In this document: piece after piece, positions 1 through 5,769 of the stretch
Layout: the number at the start of each line of letters is the position of its first letter
Numbering within the stretch: position 1 is the stretch's first letter
From: CAZUMH01 sp964621645
GTDB taxonomy: Bacteria > Zhuqueibacterota > QNDG01 > JAGLOF01
Reading direction: 5' to 3'
Assembly (NCBI GenBank): GCA_964621645.1
Contig: CAZUMH010000093.1
Span: forward strand, 1 to 13,210
Length of the DNA stretch: 13,210 nt
Program-made: the position numbers and the translations under genes
The notes under the pieces: generated by a model
Told to the model about the DNA's origin: nothing
Databases searched by the model: none
What the model saw: the letters and a program-made list of their open reading frames with translations, nothing else

Positions 1-1
1 T

Positions 2-370
2 GTCCTCTCCATCGATGACCGTCCAGCCTGGCTCAAGATGACGGATGTTAAAATAATGACATCATTGCCGAATCCCGCTTGTTCCTGGAAGAGGATAATC
101 GGTTCGGCTCCTTTCCTGGCAATTATTGGTTTTTTCACTTCCTTAGCGGGTGTTCTTATATTTATCGGGTGGAATCCGCTGGACCTGCTGCAAAACGCTT
201 TCACGGGTATACACTTCCGGGAGATCTTTAACTGGCATAGCTATCTCTCTTCCCTGGGTCTTAATTATCGTTTTCTCTCCTGGGTTGGACTTACCGTTAC
301 TCTGATTCTGATCGCGGATCATTGGCTGCAGCGTCACTTCACCAGGATCCCCTTCCAGTCTCACAGGTAA
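2..370 (+). CDS. Small membrane protein, probably 5'-truncated by the window edge
   Basis: I do not recognise this protein. The frame is open from position 2, so it is probably the C-terminal part of a gene that starts outside the window. An internal ATG at 38 would give 110 residues, but neither it nor the ATG at 56 has a Shine-Dalgarno sequence. Counted from the ATG at 38, two hydrophobic segments are visible, about residues 25-46 and 79-95. They are separated by a polar stretch rich in aromatic residues and followed by a short basic tail, so it is probably an inner-membrane protein with two helices in this part. No catalytic motif is visible. The gene reads towards the DUF6913-like gene at 505 with about 134 bases between them. 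Confidence 0.45.
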   Translation, partial: VLSIDDRPAWLKMTDVKIMTSLPNPACSWKRIIGSAPFLAIIGFFTSLAGVLIFIGWNPLDLLQNAFTGIHFREIFNWHSYLSSLGLNYRFLSWVGLTVTLILIADHWLQRHFTRIPFQSHR

Positions 371-439
371 ATATCTATCTGAAACCGATATTCTTCCTTC
401 GGATAGAATCAATCCACGTATAAGCTTACCAACTTTCGG

Positions 440-470
440 TTGCTTCCCTGCCGGTGAATTGCTATATTCA
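440..470 (+). promoter_or_regulatory. Candidate Bacteroidota-type promoter for the gene at 505
   Basis: TTG at 440-442 is followed by a 20-base spacer and TATATTCA at 463-470. This partly matches the -33 TTG / -7 TAnnTTTG consensus of Bacteroidota. The same 20-base spacing recurs upstream of several other genes in this window. Confidence 0.3.
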
Positions 471-504
471 TAAGTCAGGATAAAGACGTATTTCGGACGG
501 AATT

Positions 505-1032
505 ATGACTTTAAAGCAGGCCACAGGGGAAATGATAATCCGCTTTTTTATTAAACCCTGGTGGAAAAGAAAGAAAATTAACTTCAATCAGGGATTAACT
601 TCTGCAAAGAAGATGCTTATTCTACTGCCGCTCTCGGCAAAATCAGAAGAAGCAGAAAAGCTGAAGGAAAGACTTATTGGAGCATTTCCGGCAAAGAAGA
701 TATTCTTTGCTAATGGACCCTTTTCCGGATCTGCCAAAAACAGCCCGGGAATCAGGCTGGACCTGGGGGGAAGTGATGCAAGTATTTGGCATTTGCTTCG
801 CAATCACCCCCCGAAAAGCCTTCCCAATGATATCGATGTTTTCATCGATCTGGATACTGAATTAAACATCCTGGGGGCCTACCTGAGCCGTTGTCTGAAT
901 CCTACTATCTCTATTGCTTTTCGTAAACAAGCATGTAACCGCTATTACAATCTGGTATTCGCCGGCCAACCGCAGGACCTCTATTATGATAGAGTGCTGG
1001 GACTGCTTAAATTTCTGGCAACCTTGCAGTAA
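505..1032 (+). CDS. Hypothetical protein resembling DUF6913 / heptosyltransferase-like fold
   Basis: This 175-residue protein has no signal peptide or membrane helix. The N-terminus has a basic, aromatic patch (about residues 12-24, FFIKPWWKRKK). A strand-like stretch at about 36-42 (KMLILLP) is followed by a helix rich in Lys and Glu. At about 109-117 comes DIDVFIDLDTE, and at about 128-153 a segment with NPTISIAFRK and YYNLVFAG. The order 'DVxIDL... NPTxxIxF... YYxLxF' resembles Bacteroidota DUF6913 proteins, which look like a reduced glycosyltransferase-9 fold. This rests on remembered patterns only, and no active-site residues are visible. The start at 505 has only a weak GGA upstream; ATG at 532 is an alternative. 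The gene ends just before a bidirectional terminator. Confidence 0.6.
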   Translation: MTLKQATGEMIIRFFIKPWWKRKKINFNQGLTSAKKMLILLPLSAKSEEAEKLKERLIGAFPAKKIFFANGPFSGSAKNSPGIRLDLGGSDASIWHLLRNHPPKSLPNDIDVFIDLDTELNILGAYLSRCLNPTISIAFRKQACNRYYNLVFAGQPQDLYYDRVLGLLKFLATLQ

Positions 1033-1045
1033 AACCCTATAAAAA

Positions 1046-1065
1046 AAGCCGCTTTTCAGCGGCTT
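1046..1065. terminator. Bidirectional intrinsic terminator between convergent genes
   Basis: Perfect 8-bp inverted repeat AAGCCGCT/AGCGGCTT with a TTTC loop. It has a run of A on its left (1041-1047), which gives a U tract on the minus strand, and TTATTCT on its right. It sits between the ends of the plus-strand gene (1032) and the minus-strand peptidase gene (1092), so it can serve both. Confidence 0.8.
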
Positions 1066-1091
1066 ATTCTAATGTCAATAAATAAATAGTA

Positions 1092-2021
1092 TCAGATCCC
1101 ATCCGAATTAAAAACATAGACCACCGGATTTACCTTTGTATTCTGCTGCAACACTTCATAATGCAGATGATACCCTTCTGCCCGTCCCGTCATTCCTACC
1201 AGTCCGATGACCTCCCATCGCTTAACCCGTTGGCCGACTTTGACATTAATCTTGGATAGATGAGCATACCGTGTCTTGAATCCATAGCCATGATCGATCT
1301 CAATCCATTTTCCGTAATTGGAATCATCCACATTGTCGATATGGCTTATCCGCCCATCAGCTGTAGCCAGCACCTGAGTTCCCCGGGGAGCAGGAATATC
1401 TATCCCCGGATGAAAAGAACGCTTTTTCGTGAAAGGATCGGTCCGATAACCGAAGTTACTGATTATCGTTCCCCCCAGTATGGGCATTATTGAGGGGGAA
1501 CAGTTGACAAAATTGGACTGTTCTTTTAATTTCTGAGCGACTGCGTTCAGACTGCCGCGCTCGAACTGGATATCCCTGATAAATTTATCGAGATCGTTTT
1601 CTATCTCTACCGACGTTTTTATTATTTCCTCGGAATAGTATCCTATTTCCGGTGATCCGTAAAATCCGGGGCCACCGACACCGAGTTTTCGCATATCACT
1701 GCTCACCGGATTGATGCCGGCGGTCTTCCGCAGCTTATCACTAATCTCCTGTACATCGGCAAGCTGTGATTCGATGCTGGCTGTTTTCTCTTTAAAGCTA
1801 AGCAGTTGATTCTGAAGGAATTCTTTGTCATTCTGAAGTCGTACGATACGGTAATCAGTGTATAACTTATTGAATAATCCGACACCCAATACAATGATTG
1901 CCGTAAACGCCAGGACTGCTCCAGCCAAAGTAATATAAAATTTCCTGCCACTGAGACTTATCTGTTTTATATCAGACTTGTCACGAGACAAGTATATGAG
2001 ACGAATCCTCTCCTCCAACAT
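1092..2021 (-). CDS. M23 family (LytM-type) peptidoglycan metallopeptidase, membrane-anchored
   Basis: A 309-residue zinc endopeptidase that should cleave peptide cross-bridges of peptidoglycan in the periplasm. A short cytoplasmic N-terminus precedes a membrane helix at about residues 28-50. A coiled coil follows at about 55-100, then a linker and the M23 domain at about 180-305. The zinc ligands are visible as H204 and D208 (FHPGIDIP) and H287 (HLH). The other conserved histidines are H254 (RYAHLS) and H285. This spacing is the same as I recall for staphylococcal LytM, so the enzyme looks catalytically intact rather than an EnvC/NlpD-like inactive activator. The membrane-coiled coil-M23 layout resembles cell-elongation endopeptidases of the MepM type. 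The ATG at 2021 is preceded by AGGGGG at a good distance. The gene lies downstream of the sigma factor gene in the same direction but has its own promoter candidate. Confidence 0.93.
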   Translation of the reverse strand: MLEERIRLIYLSRDKSDIKQISLSGRKFYITLAGAVLAFTAIIVLGVGLFNKLYTDYRIVRLQNDKEFLQNQLLSFKEKTASIESQLADVQEISDKLRKTAGINPVSSDMRKLGVGGPGFYGSPEIGYYSEEIIKTSVEIENDLDKFIRDIQFERGSLNAVAQKLKEQSNFVNCSPSIMPILGGTIISNFGYRTDPFTKKRSFHPGIDIPAPRGTQVLATADGRISHIDNVDDSNYGKWIEIDHGYGFKTRYAHLSKINVKVGQRVKRWEVIGLVGMTGRAEGYHLHYEVLQQNTKVNPVVYVFNSDGI

Positions 2022-2084
2022 CCTTTTCCCCCTGTTCTCTCCAGATGTGATAATATTTTAATAAATTGTGGAATTTATATTACG

Positions 2085-2115
2085 TTAAGATAGAAAAATT
2101 TCCTTACGAATGCAA
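2085..2115 (-). promoter_or_regulatory. Candidate promoter for the M23 peptidase gene
   Basis: On the minus strand, TTG (2115-2113) is followed by exactly 20 bases and TATCTTAA (2092-2085), a partial match to TAnnTTTG. The predicted start would leave a leader of roughly 55-60 bases before the ATG at 2021. The rest of the 178-base gap up to the sigma gene shows a T6 run on the minus strand (2121-2126) but no convincing hairpin. Confidence 0.3.
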
Positions 2116-2199
2116 GAGAAAAAACTCTATCACTCCTCCGCACGTCTTCCCGTAACCTGCAGGAGATTTCCATCTATTATCTCGATACGTCGCAACGAT

Positions 2200-3048
2200 T
2201 CACCCCAGATAACTTCTCAGCATTCTGCTTCTGGATGTATGACGCAACCGACGAATCGCCTTTTCTTTTATCTGTCTCACCCTCTCGCGGGTGAGATTGA
2301 ATCTTTCTCCGATTTCTTCCAGTGTCAGGGGATGGTCCCGGCCTAACCCAAAATAGAGTTTGATGACCTCCGCCTCTCTGTCCGACAGAGTGGTAAGGGC
2401 TCTCTGTACCTCGATTTGCAGAGATTCATCCAGCAAAAGCTCGTCCGGAGGAGGTTGTTTGTCATTTTCTATTACATCGAGCAACCGGTTGTCATCACCC
2501 TGGTTAAACGGTGCATCAAGCGATAAATGCTTGCCTGAAATCTTCAGAGTATCGGAAACTTCATATGGTGTCATTTCCAGCTCTTCAGCAATCTCATTGG
2601 CACTTGGCTCGCGTTCAAACTCCTGTTCAAGATTGCTGAAAGCTTTTCCGATTTTATTCAACGCTCCCACTCTGTTTAAAGGCAGGCGCACCACTCGGGA
2701 TTGCTCGGCCAGAGCCTGAAGGATTGACTGTCTGATCCACCAGACCGCATAGGAAATGAACTTGAATCCTCTGGTCTCATCGAACCTCTTTGCCGCTTTA
2801 ATGAGCCCCAGGTTTCCTTCATTGATTAGATCTCCCAGCGACAAGCCCTGGTTCTGATACTGTTTAGCCACGCTGACGACAAACCTCAGGTTTGCCTTTG
2901 TCAATTTTTCAAGGGCTTCCTGATCATCACTCTTTATCTGTTTAGCCAGTTCTATCTCCTCTTCCGGAGTCAGAAGAGAGACTTCACCTATCTCCTGTAA
3001 GTATCTGTCAAGTGACTGATTCGCACGGGTCTTAGAACGTCTTGTCAT
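2200..3048 (-). CDS. rpoD: RNA polymerase primary-type sigma factor (RpoD/SigA family, short Bacteroidota-like form)
   Basis: This sigma-70 family factor directs RNA polymerase to promoters. From the ATG at 3048 it has 282 residues. Region 1.2 spans about 11-40 (SLDRYLQEIG). Region 2 spans about 50-114, with NLRFVVSVAKQYQNQGLSLG, DLINEGNLGLIKAAKRFD and the -10-reading FISYAVWWIRQSI. Region 3 spans about 119-175 (RLPLNRVG). Region 4 spans about 216-281, with the helix-turn-helix LTLEEIGERFNLTRERVRQI. There is no acidic region 1.1. The length and the RLRHTSRS end match the ~287-residue housekeeping sigma of Bacteroidota. The frame extends to a TTG at 3099, but that start has no Shine-Dalgarno and lies about 14 bases from the predicted transcript start, so ATG 3048 is preferred. 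It is likely the housekeeping sigma, though a group 2 paralogue cannot be excluded. Confidence 0.93.
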   Translation of the reverse strand: MTRRSKTRANQSLDRYLQEIGEVSLLTPEEEIELAKQIKSDDQEALEKLTKANLRFVVSVAKQYQNQGLSLGDLINEGNLGLIKAAKRFDETRGFKFISYAVWWIRQSILQALAEQSRVVRLPLNRVGALNKIGKAFSNLEQEFEREPSANEIAEELEMTPYEVSDTLKISGKHLSLDAPFNQGDDNRLLDVIENDKQPPPDELLLDESLQIEVQRALTTLSDREAEVIKLYFGLGRDHPLTLEEIGERFNLTRERVRQIKEKAIRRLRHTSRSRMLRSYLG

Positions 3049-3119
3049 ATAAGTATCACTCGCTTCTTCTGTTTTATTATTAGACCTTTTTTTATACAAT
3101 AAAGACTTATGCTTGTTCC

Positions 3120-3152
3120 CAAAAATATCTTGATTTTCTCAGATTTATACAA
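3120..3152 (-). promoter_or_regulatory. Candidate promoter for the sigma factor gene
   Basis: The minus strand has TATTTTTG (3127-3120), a full match to the Bacteroidota -7 element TAnnTTTG, with TTG (3152-3150) 22 bases upstream. Transcription would start near 3113, about 65 bases before ATG 3048. It overlaps the opposite-strand promoter of the gene at 3165. Confidence 0.4.
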
Positions 3153-3160
3153 TACATTTG
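3130..3160 (+). promoter_or_regulatory. Candidate promoter for the 140-aa secreted protein
   Basis: TTG (3130-3132), a 20-base spacer and TACATTTG (3153-3160) match the Bacteroidota consensus fully at the -7 element. Expected initiation falls at or next to the ATG at 3165, which would make the transcript nearly leaderless, or place translation at the ATG at 3174. Confidence 0.4.
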
Positions 3161-3164
3161 TTAC

Positions 3165-3587
3165 ATGTCCGTAATGGATAGAAAAACTACTCTACGTATA
3201 ACAATCCTCATGCTGATGCTCGTATCATTGCTGGCCGCTGAAACGGTTATCAGTGATTTTCACGCGCGTACCGTCAGCAATAATGTGATAGTGGAATGGT
3301 CCACTCAGGCAGAAAGCAACCTCCAGAAATTTAAAATAGAACGAAGTACGGATCTTTCAACCTGGACGGCTGTTGGGACAGTACTTGTTCAGCAAACCCT
3401 GTACGAAGAGAAAAAATACTCCTTCACCGATAAACACATTTTCAAGGGAGAGATATCTTCTCTTTATTACCGCCTTGGTCTCGTCGATCTTCAGGGATAT
3501 ACCACCTATCATGATGTCATTGCCTCAACTTCCGGAGTTTCGGCCATTCGTCACACCTGGGGAAGCATCAAAGCAATGTTTCGTTAA
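3165..3587 (+). CDS. Small secreted protein with one FnIII-like domain and conserved-looking C-terminal tail
   Basis: A 140-residue protein with a Sec-type signal peptide: basic residues 6-11, hydrophobic core about 12-25, probable cleavage near LLAA/E. Residues about 30-122 resemble a single fibronectin-type beta-sandwich. The pattern (VIVEWSTQAESNLQKFKIERS, W67, YSFTD, YYRLGLVDLQGY) is common in secreted FCB proteins. The last 18 residues (SGVSAIRHTWGSIKAMFR) are cationic and amphipathic and are not part of the sandwich. There is no T9SS C-terminal domain. The function is unknown. Neither ATG 3165 nor ATG 3174 has a clear ribosome-binding site, which fits the near-leaderless promoter. The gene is divergent from the sigma factor gene and its stop codon overlaps that of the convergent hydrolase. 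Confidence 0.75.
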   Translation: MSVMDRKTTLRITILMLMLVSLLAAETVISDFHARTVSNNVIVEWSTQAESNLQKFKIERSTDLSTWTAVGTVLVQQTLYEEKKYSFTDKHIFKGEISSLYYRLGLVDLQGYTTYHDVIASTSGVSAIRHTWGSIKAMFR

Positions 3588-4300
3588 GAGTCGGCTTCAT
3601 CACCGCTGATAAAACGCAGTATATAATCCCTCACAAACAGCTTATCCCCCCCCTTTAATACTGTATGGCAGGTGTTCCCCAGTATAATCATCTTCTTATC
3701 GCTGATCTGTAAATGCCTAAAGATCTTTCCAGCATTTTTCGTATTGACTCTTTGGTCACCTTCGGCATGTAAAATACGAGTCGGGCAGGAGACGCTGCTG
3801 ATCCTTTTTCTCATATCCTTTAAAAGGAGCACACACTGCCTCACCCCGGCGGAAGGGTAACAATCATATTCATGCTCCCGCATACCCTCCATGCCGGGAG
3901 GAAGGGGTCTTTTGGGCCAGCAGGGGACAATATACCGAAGTAACCGTACGGCCAGGGTGGTGTGCAGCGGTAGTCTAAAAGGAGCTGATAAAACGATCAG
4001 TCCTGCGACAGGATTTTTCGCAGCAAGAGTTATCGCCAGGGCTCCGCCGACTGAGTACCCCATCAGAAACAACTGTTCGCATTCGTTTTTAAAATTATAC
4101 AGTTCGTCTTCTGCCGCAGAAAGCCAATCTTGCCAAAGAACGGTAGACATATCATCCGGATCGCCGCCATGTCCAGGCAGCAGAGGAGCCCGTGAAATAA
4201 ATCCCGCCTGATCCAGTGATTGCCTTATTTCATCAAATACCTGTGGGGTTCCGGTGAATCCATGCAGTAAAAGACATCCCGGTCTCTTGCCCTGCTTCAC
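3584..4300 (-). CDS. Alpha/beta hydrolase, carboxylesterase / monoacylglycerol lipase type
   Basis: A 238-residue serine hydrolase of the Est30-like carboxylesterase group (COG1647 type), likely acting on short- or medium-chain esters in the cytoplasm. The oxyanion motif HGFTGTP is at about residues 13-19 and PGHG follows at about 42-45. The nucleophile elbow GYSVGG has Ser83. The acid is probably Asp182 (HAEGD) and the histidine His212 (NTCHTVLKG). A short cap lies between about 110 and 150. The frame extends up to a TTG at 4333, but a strong GGAGG at 4314-4310 lies nine bases before a GTG at 4300, so GTG is the preferred start; the extra N-terminal residues look unlike the family. No signal peptide is visible. 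Its TAA overlaps the TAA of the convergent gene within TTAA (3584-3587). The substrate cannot be told from sequence. Confidence 0.88.
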   Translation of the reverse strand: MKQGKRPGCLLLHGFTGTPQVFDEIRQSLDQAGFISRAPLLPGHGGDPDDMSTVLWQDWLSAAEDELYNFKNECEQLFLMGYSVGGALAITLAAKNPVAGLIVLSAPFRLPLHTTLAVRLLRYIVPCWPKRPLPPGMEGMREHEYDCYPSAGVRQCVLLLKDMRKRISSVSCPTRILHAEGDQRVNTKNAGKIFRHLQISDKKMIILGNTCHTVLKGGDKLFVRDYILRFISGDEADS

Positions 4301-4309
4301 CAGTAGTAT

Positions 4310-4314
4310 CCTCC
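4310..4314 (-). promoter_or_regulatory. Start-deciding ribosome-binding site GGAGG
   Basis: On the minus strand GGAGG sits nine bases upstream of a GTG at 4300. This selects GTG over the longer TTG-initiated frame from 4333 for the alpha/beta hydrolase. Confidence 0.7.
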
Positions 4315-4455
4315 ACAGAGTCAGTGTATTCAATCATTTCAGGCAGGCAGAAATATTCGTGTCATATTGTAATAATATCTTATACATATATAAAAGACTG
4401 CAAAAATTGAAAGCTAATTTACGAAATTTCATAAAAAAAAGCAATCCTTTTATTC

Positions 4456-4486
4456 TTGTTTTTCCCACCGAAAAATAGTACCTTTT
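4456..4486 (+). promoter_or_regulatory. Candidate promoter for the TPR lipoprotein gene
   Basis: TTG (4456-4458), 20-base spacer, TACCTTTT (4479-4486), one mismatch from TAnnTTTG. The bases around the TTG (tcTTGtttttc) closely resemble those in the promoter at 3130 (tcTTGattttc). The surrounding gap (4301-4519) is very AT-rich and holds no gene. Confidence 0.35.
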
Positions 4487-4519
4487 TTATTACGTAAAAA
4501 ATGGAGTATTGTTGTCAGT

Positions 4520-5491
4520 ATGATTTCAAAACGAATCATTCCTATACTACTCATCGTGCTTCTCATTATCTCTTGCGGACACTTGAAAGAAGCAACAACG
4601 AATTTTAACACAGGTAAATACGCGTCGTCTATCCACCTTTGCCGCGAAGCAATCTCCCGTGATTCTACCGATGTGGCCGCCTACATACTTCTTTTACGAA
4701 ATTACCGGACCGTCGATTCACTGTATGCAGCTTCGCGCTTACTCGTCCTGGCCGATAAACGGGGAATTGACTCTCCCGGCCTGGAGAGAGAATCAGCACT
4801 GTTAGCAATCGCGTTGGGAGATAAAAAATTACATTCGAAGGAGTACCAAGAAGCTGCACATTTCTACAATTCCGCACTCCCTGTATTCCCGAAAGACAGG
4901 ATGCTTCTTGGAAAACTTGCTGACGCCTATTTACAAGACGGCCATCTGGAAAAAGCTCGTACAACCTTTACTGCCATGATCAGCCTGGGGGAGGATTCCA
5001 GTCAGATCCCCGGACTCAACGAGATCAAATCCCGCTGGCGCGGATCGGAATATAAAACACGGAGCGGTCTGTCCTATTACCGTAAAGATAATCTTGATCG
5101 GGCCCAGACTCTTCTTTCAGAAGCGCTTACTCTTAATGCCGATAACACAGAAGCTCAATATTATTATTACCTCACAGAAGGGCGTCTGCTTACAGAAAAG
5201 GGAAAATTAACCTATAAAAAAGGCGCTATTAAAAATATATGGGAAGCCATAGATATTCTGGCCAAGGCCGCTACTCTGCGTCCGGAGACCGCCGAACCGC
5301 ATTTCTACATGGCTCAGGCTTACGAGAAAAAAGACAAAAGGGAATATGTCAACGCCATTTCTGAATATGAGAAGGCCTTGGAACTTGAGCCTAACAGCCC
5401 TTTCTCCACGATAGCCATTAAGAAAATAAATGAATTGAAAGCAGAAAAAGAAAAATACGAACGCTTCTGGGGCAAACCGGCGAAGAAATAA
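4520..5491 (+). CDS. TPR-repeat lipoprotein
   Basis: A 323-residue envelope lipoprotein. Residues 1-19 form a type II signal peptide with a lipobox (LLIISC), so Cys19 should be lipidated. The rest is helical with tetratricopeptide-like repeats. Clear units lie at about 104-160 (KEYQEAAHFYNSALPVFP then LLGKLADAYLQDGHLEKA), about 183-215 (GLSYYRKDNLDRAQTLLSEA) and about 243-310 (AIDILAKAATLRPETAEPHFYMAQAYEK then AISEYEKALELEPNS). A basic, Lys/Glu-rich helix closes the protein. TPR lipoproteins usually scaffold outer-membrane, secretion or gliding/T9SS complexes; no partner can be named here. A GGAG lies 13 bases upstream of the ATG, longer than usual. The gene is monocistronic, with its own promoter candidate and a strong terminator downstream. 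Confidence 0.85.
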   Translation: MISKRIIPILLIVLLIISCGHLKEATTNFNTGKYASSIHLCREAISRDSTDVAAYILLLRNYRTVDSLYAASRLLVLADKRGIDSPGLERESALLAIALGDKKLHSKEYQEAAHFYNSALPVFPKDRMLLGKLADAYLQDGHLEKARTTFTAMISLGEDSSQIPGLNEIKSRWRGSEYKTRSGLSYYRKDNLDRAQTLLSEALTLNADNTEAQYYYYLTEGRLLTEKGKLTYKKGAIKNIWEAIDILAKAATLRPETAEPHFYMAQAYEKKDKREYVNAISEYEKALELEPNSPFSTIAIKKINELKAEKEKYERFWGKPAKK

Positions 5492-5536
5492 ATCCCCCTG
5501 GATTTACAGCGCAACTCCGGTAAAACTCACGCTGAT

Positions 5537-5564
5537 AAAAAGAGGAAGTCCGCTTCCTCTTTTT
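5537..5564 (+). terminator. Strong intrinsic terminator after the TPR lipoprotein gene
   Basis: A perfect 12-bp inverted repeat (AAAAAGAGGAAG / CTTCCTCTTTTT) with a TCCG tetraloop, which has the UNCG form. It lies about 45 bases after the stop codon. The stem itself ends in T5 and is followed by CATTTT. Confidence 0.85.
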
Positions 5565-5740
5565 CATTTTGAAAAGATAGATCGATTATCTCCTTCCCCT
5601 GGGTATATTTTTCCCCCCTTGCGGCCCATGAATACTCGGAATTATTTTTCATGATCCGGCCTCATTTCCATTCCTGAAGAATCCAAGCTCAAATATTGAC
5701 AATGACAAACCTCAACATCTTGAAATTCCTGTCTTTTAGC

Positions 5741-5756
5741 TGGTATGGTATTTGCA
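5741..5756 (+). promoter_or_regulatory. Sigma-54-like -24/-12 promoter element before the giant secreted protein gene
   Basis: TGGTATG-GTAT-TTGCA matches the sigma-54 consensus TGGCACG-N4-TTGCA at all positions except two C-to-T changes. The GG and GC dinucleotides have the required 10-base separation. Transcription would start near 5767. No activator-binding repeats were identified in the 170 bases upstream. A competing weaker reading is TTG at 5720 with TA at 5744. The whole gap 5565-5769 contains nothing else I can support. Confidence 0.35.
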
Positions 5757-5769
5757 TAAAGTCATTTCC

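Noticed and set aside
2141..2165. CTCCT/AGGAG pairing as terminator of the sigma factor gene on the minus strand
   Set aside because: Only five pairs with a long loop. A T6 run lies downstream, but too far from the stem to support the call.
2360..2719. 119-codon plus-strand open frame antisense to the sigma factor gene
   Set aside because: The sigma factor on the other strand is certain, and this frame is Ser-rich with no motif, as expected from a shadow.
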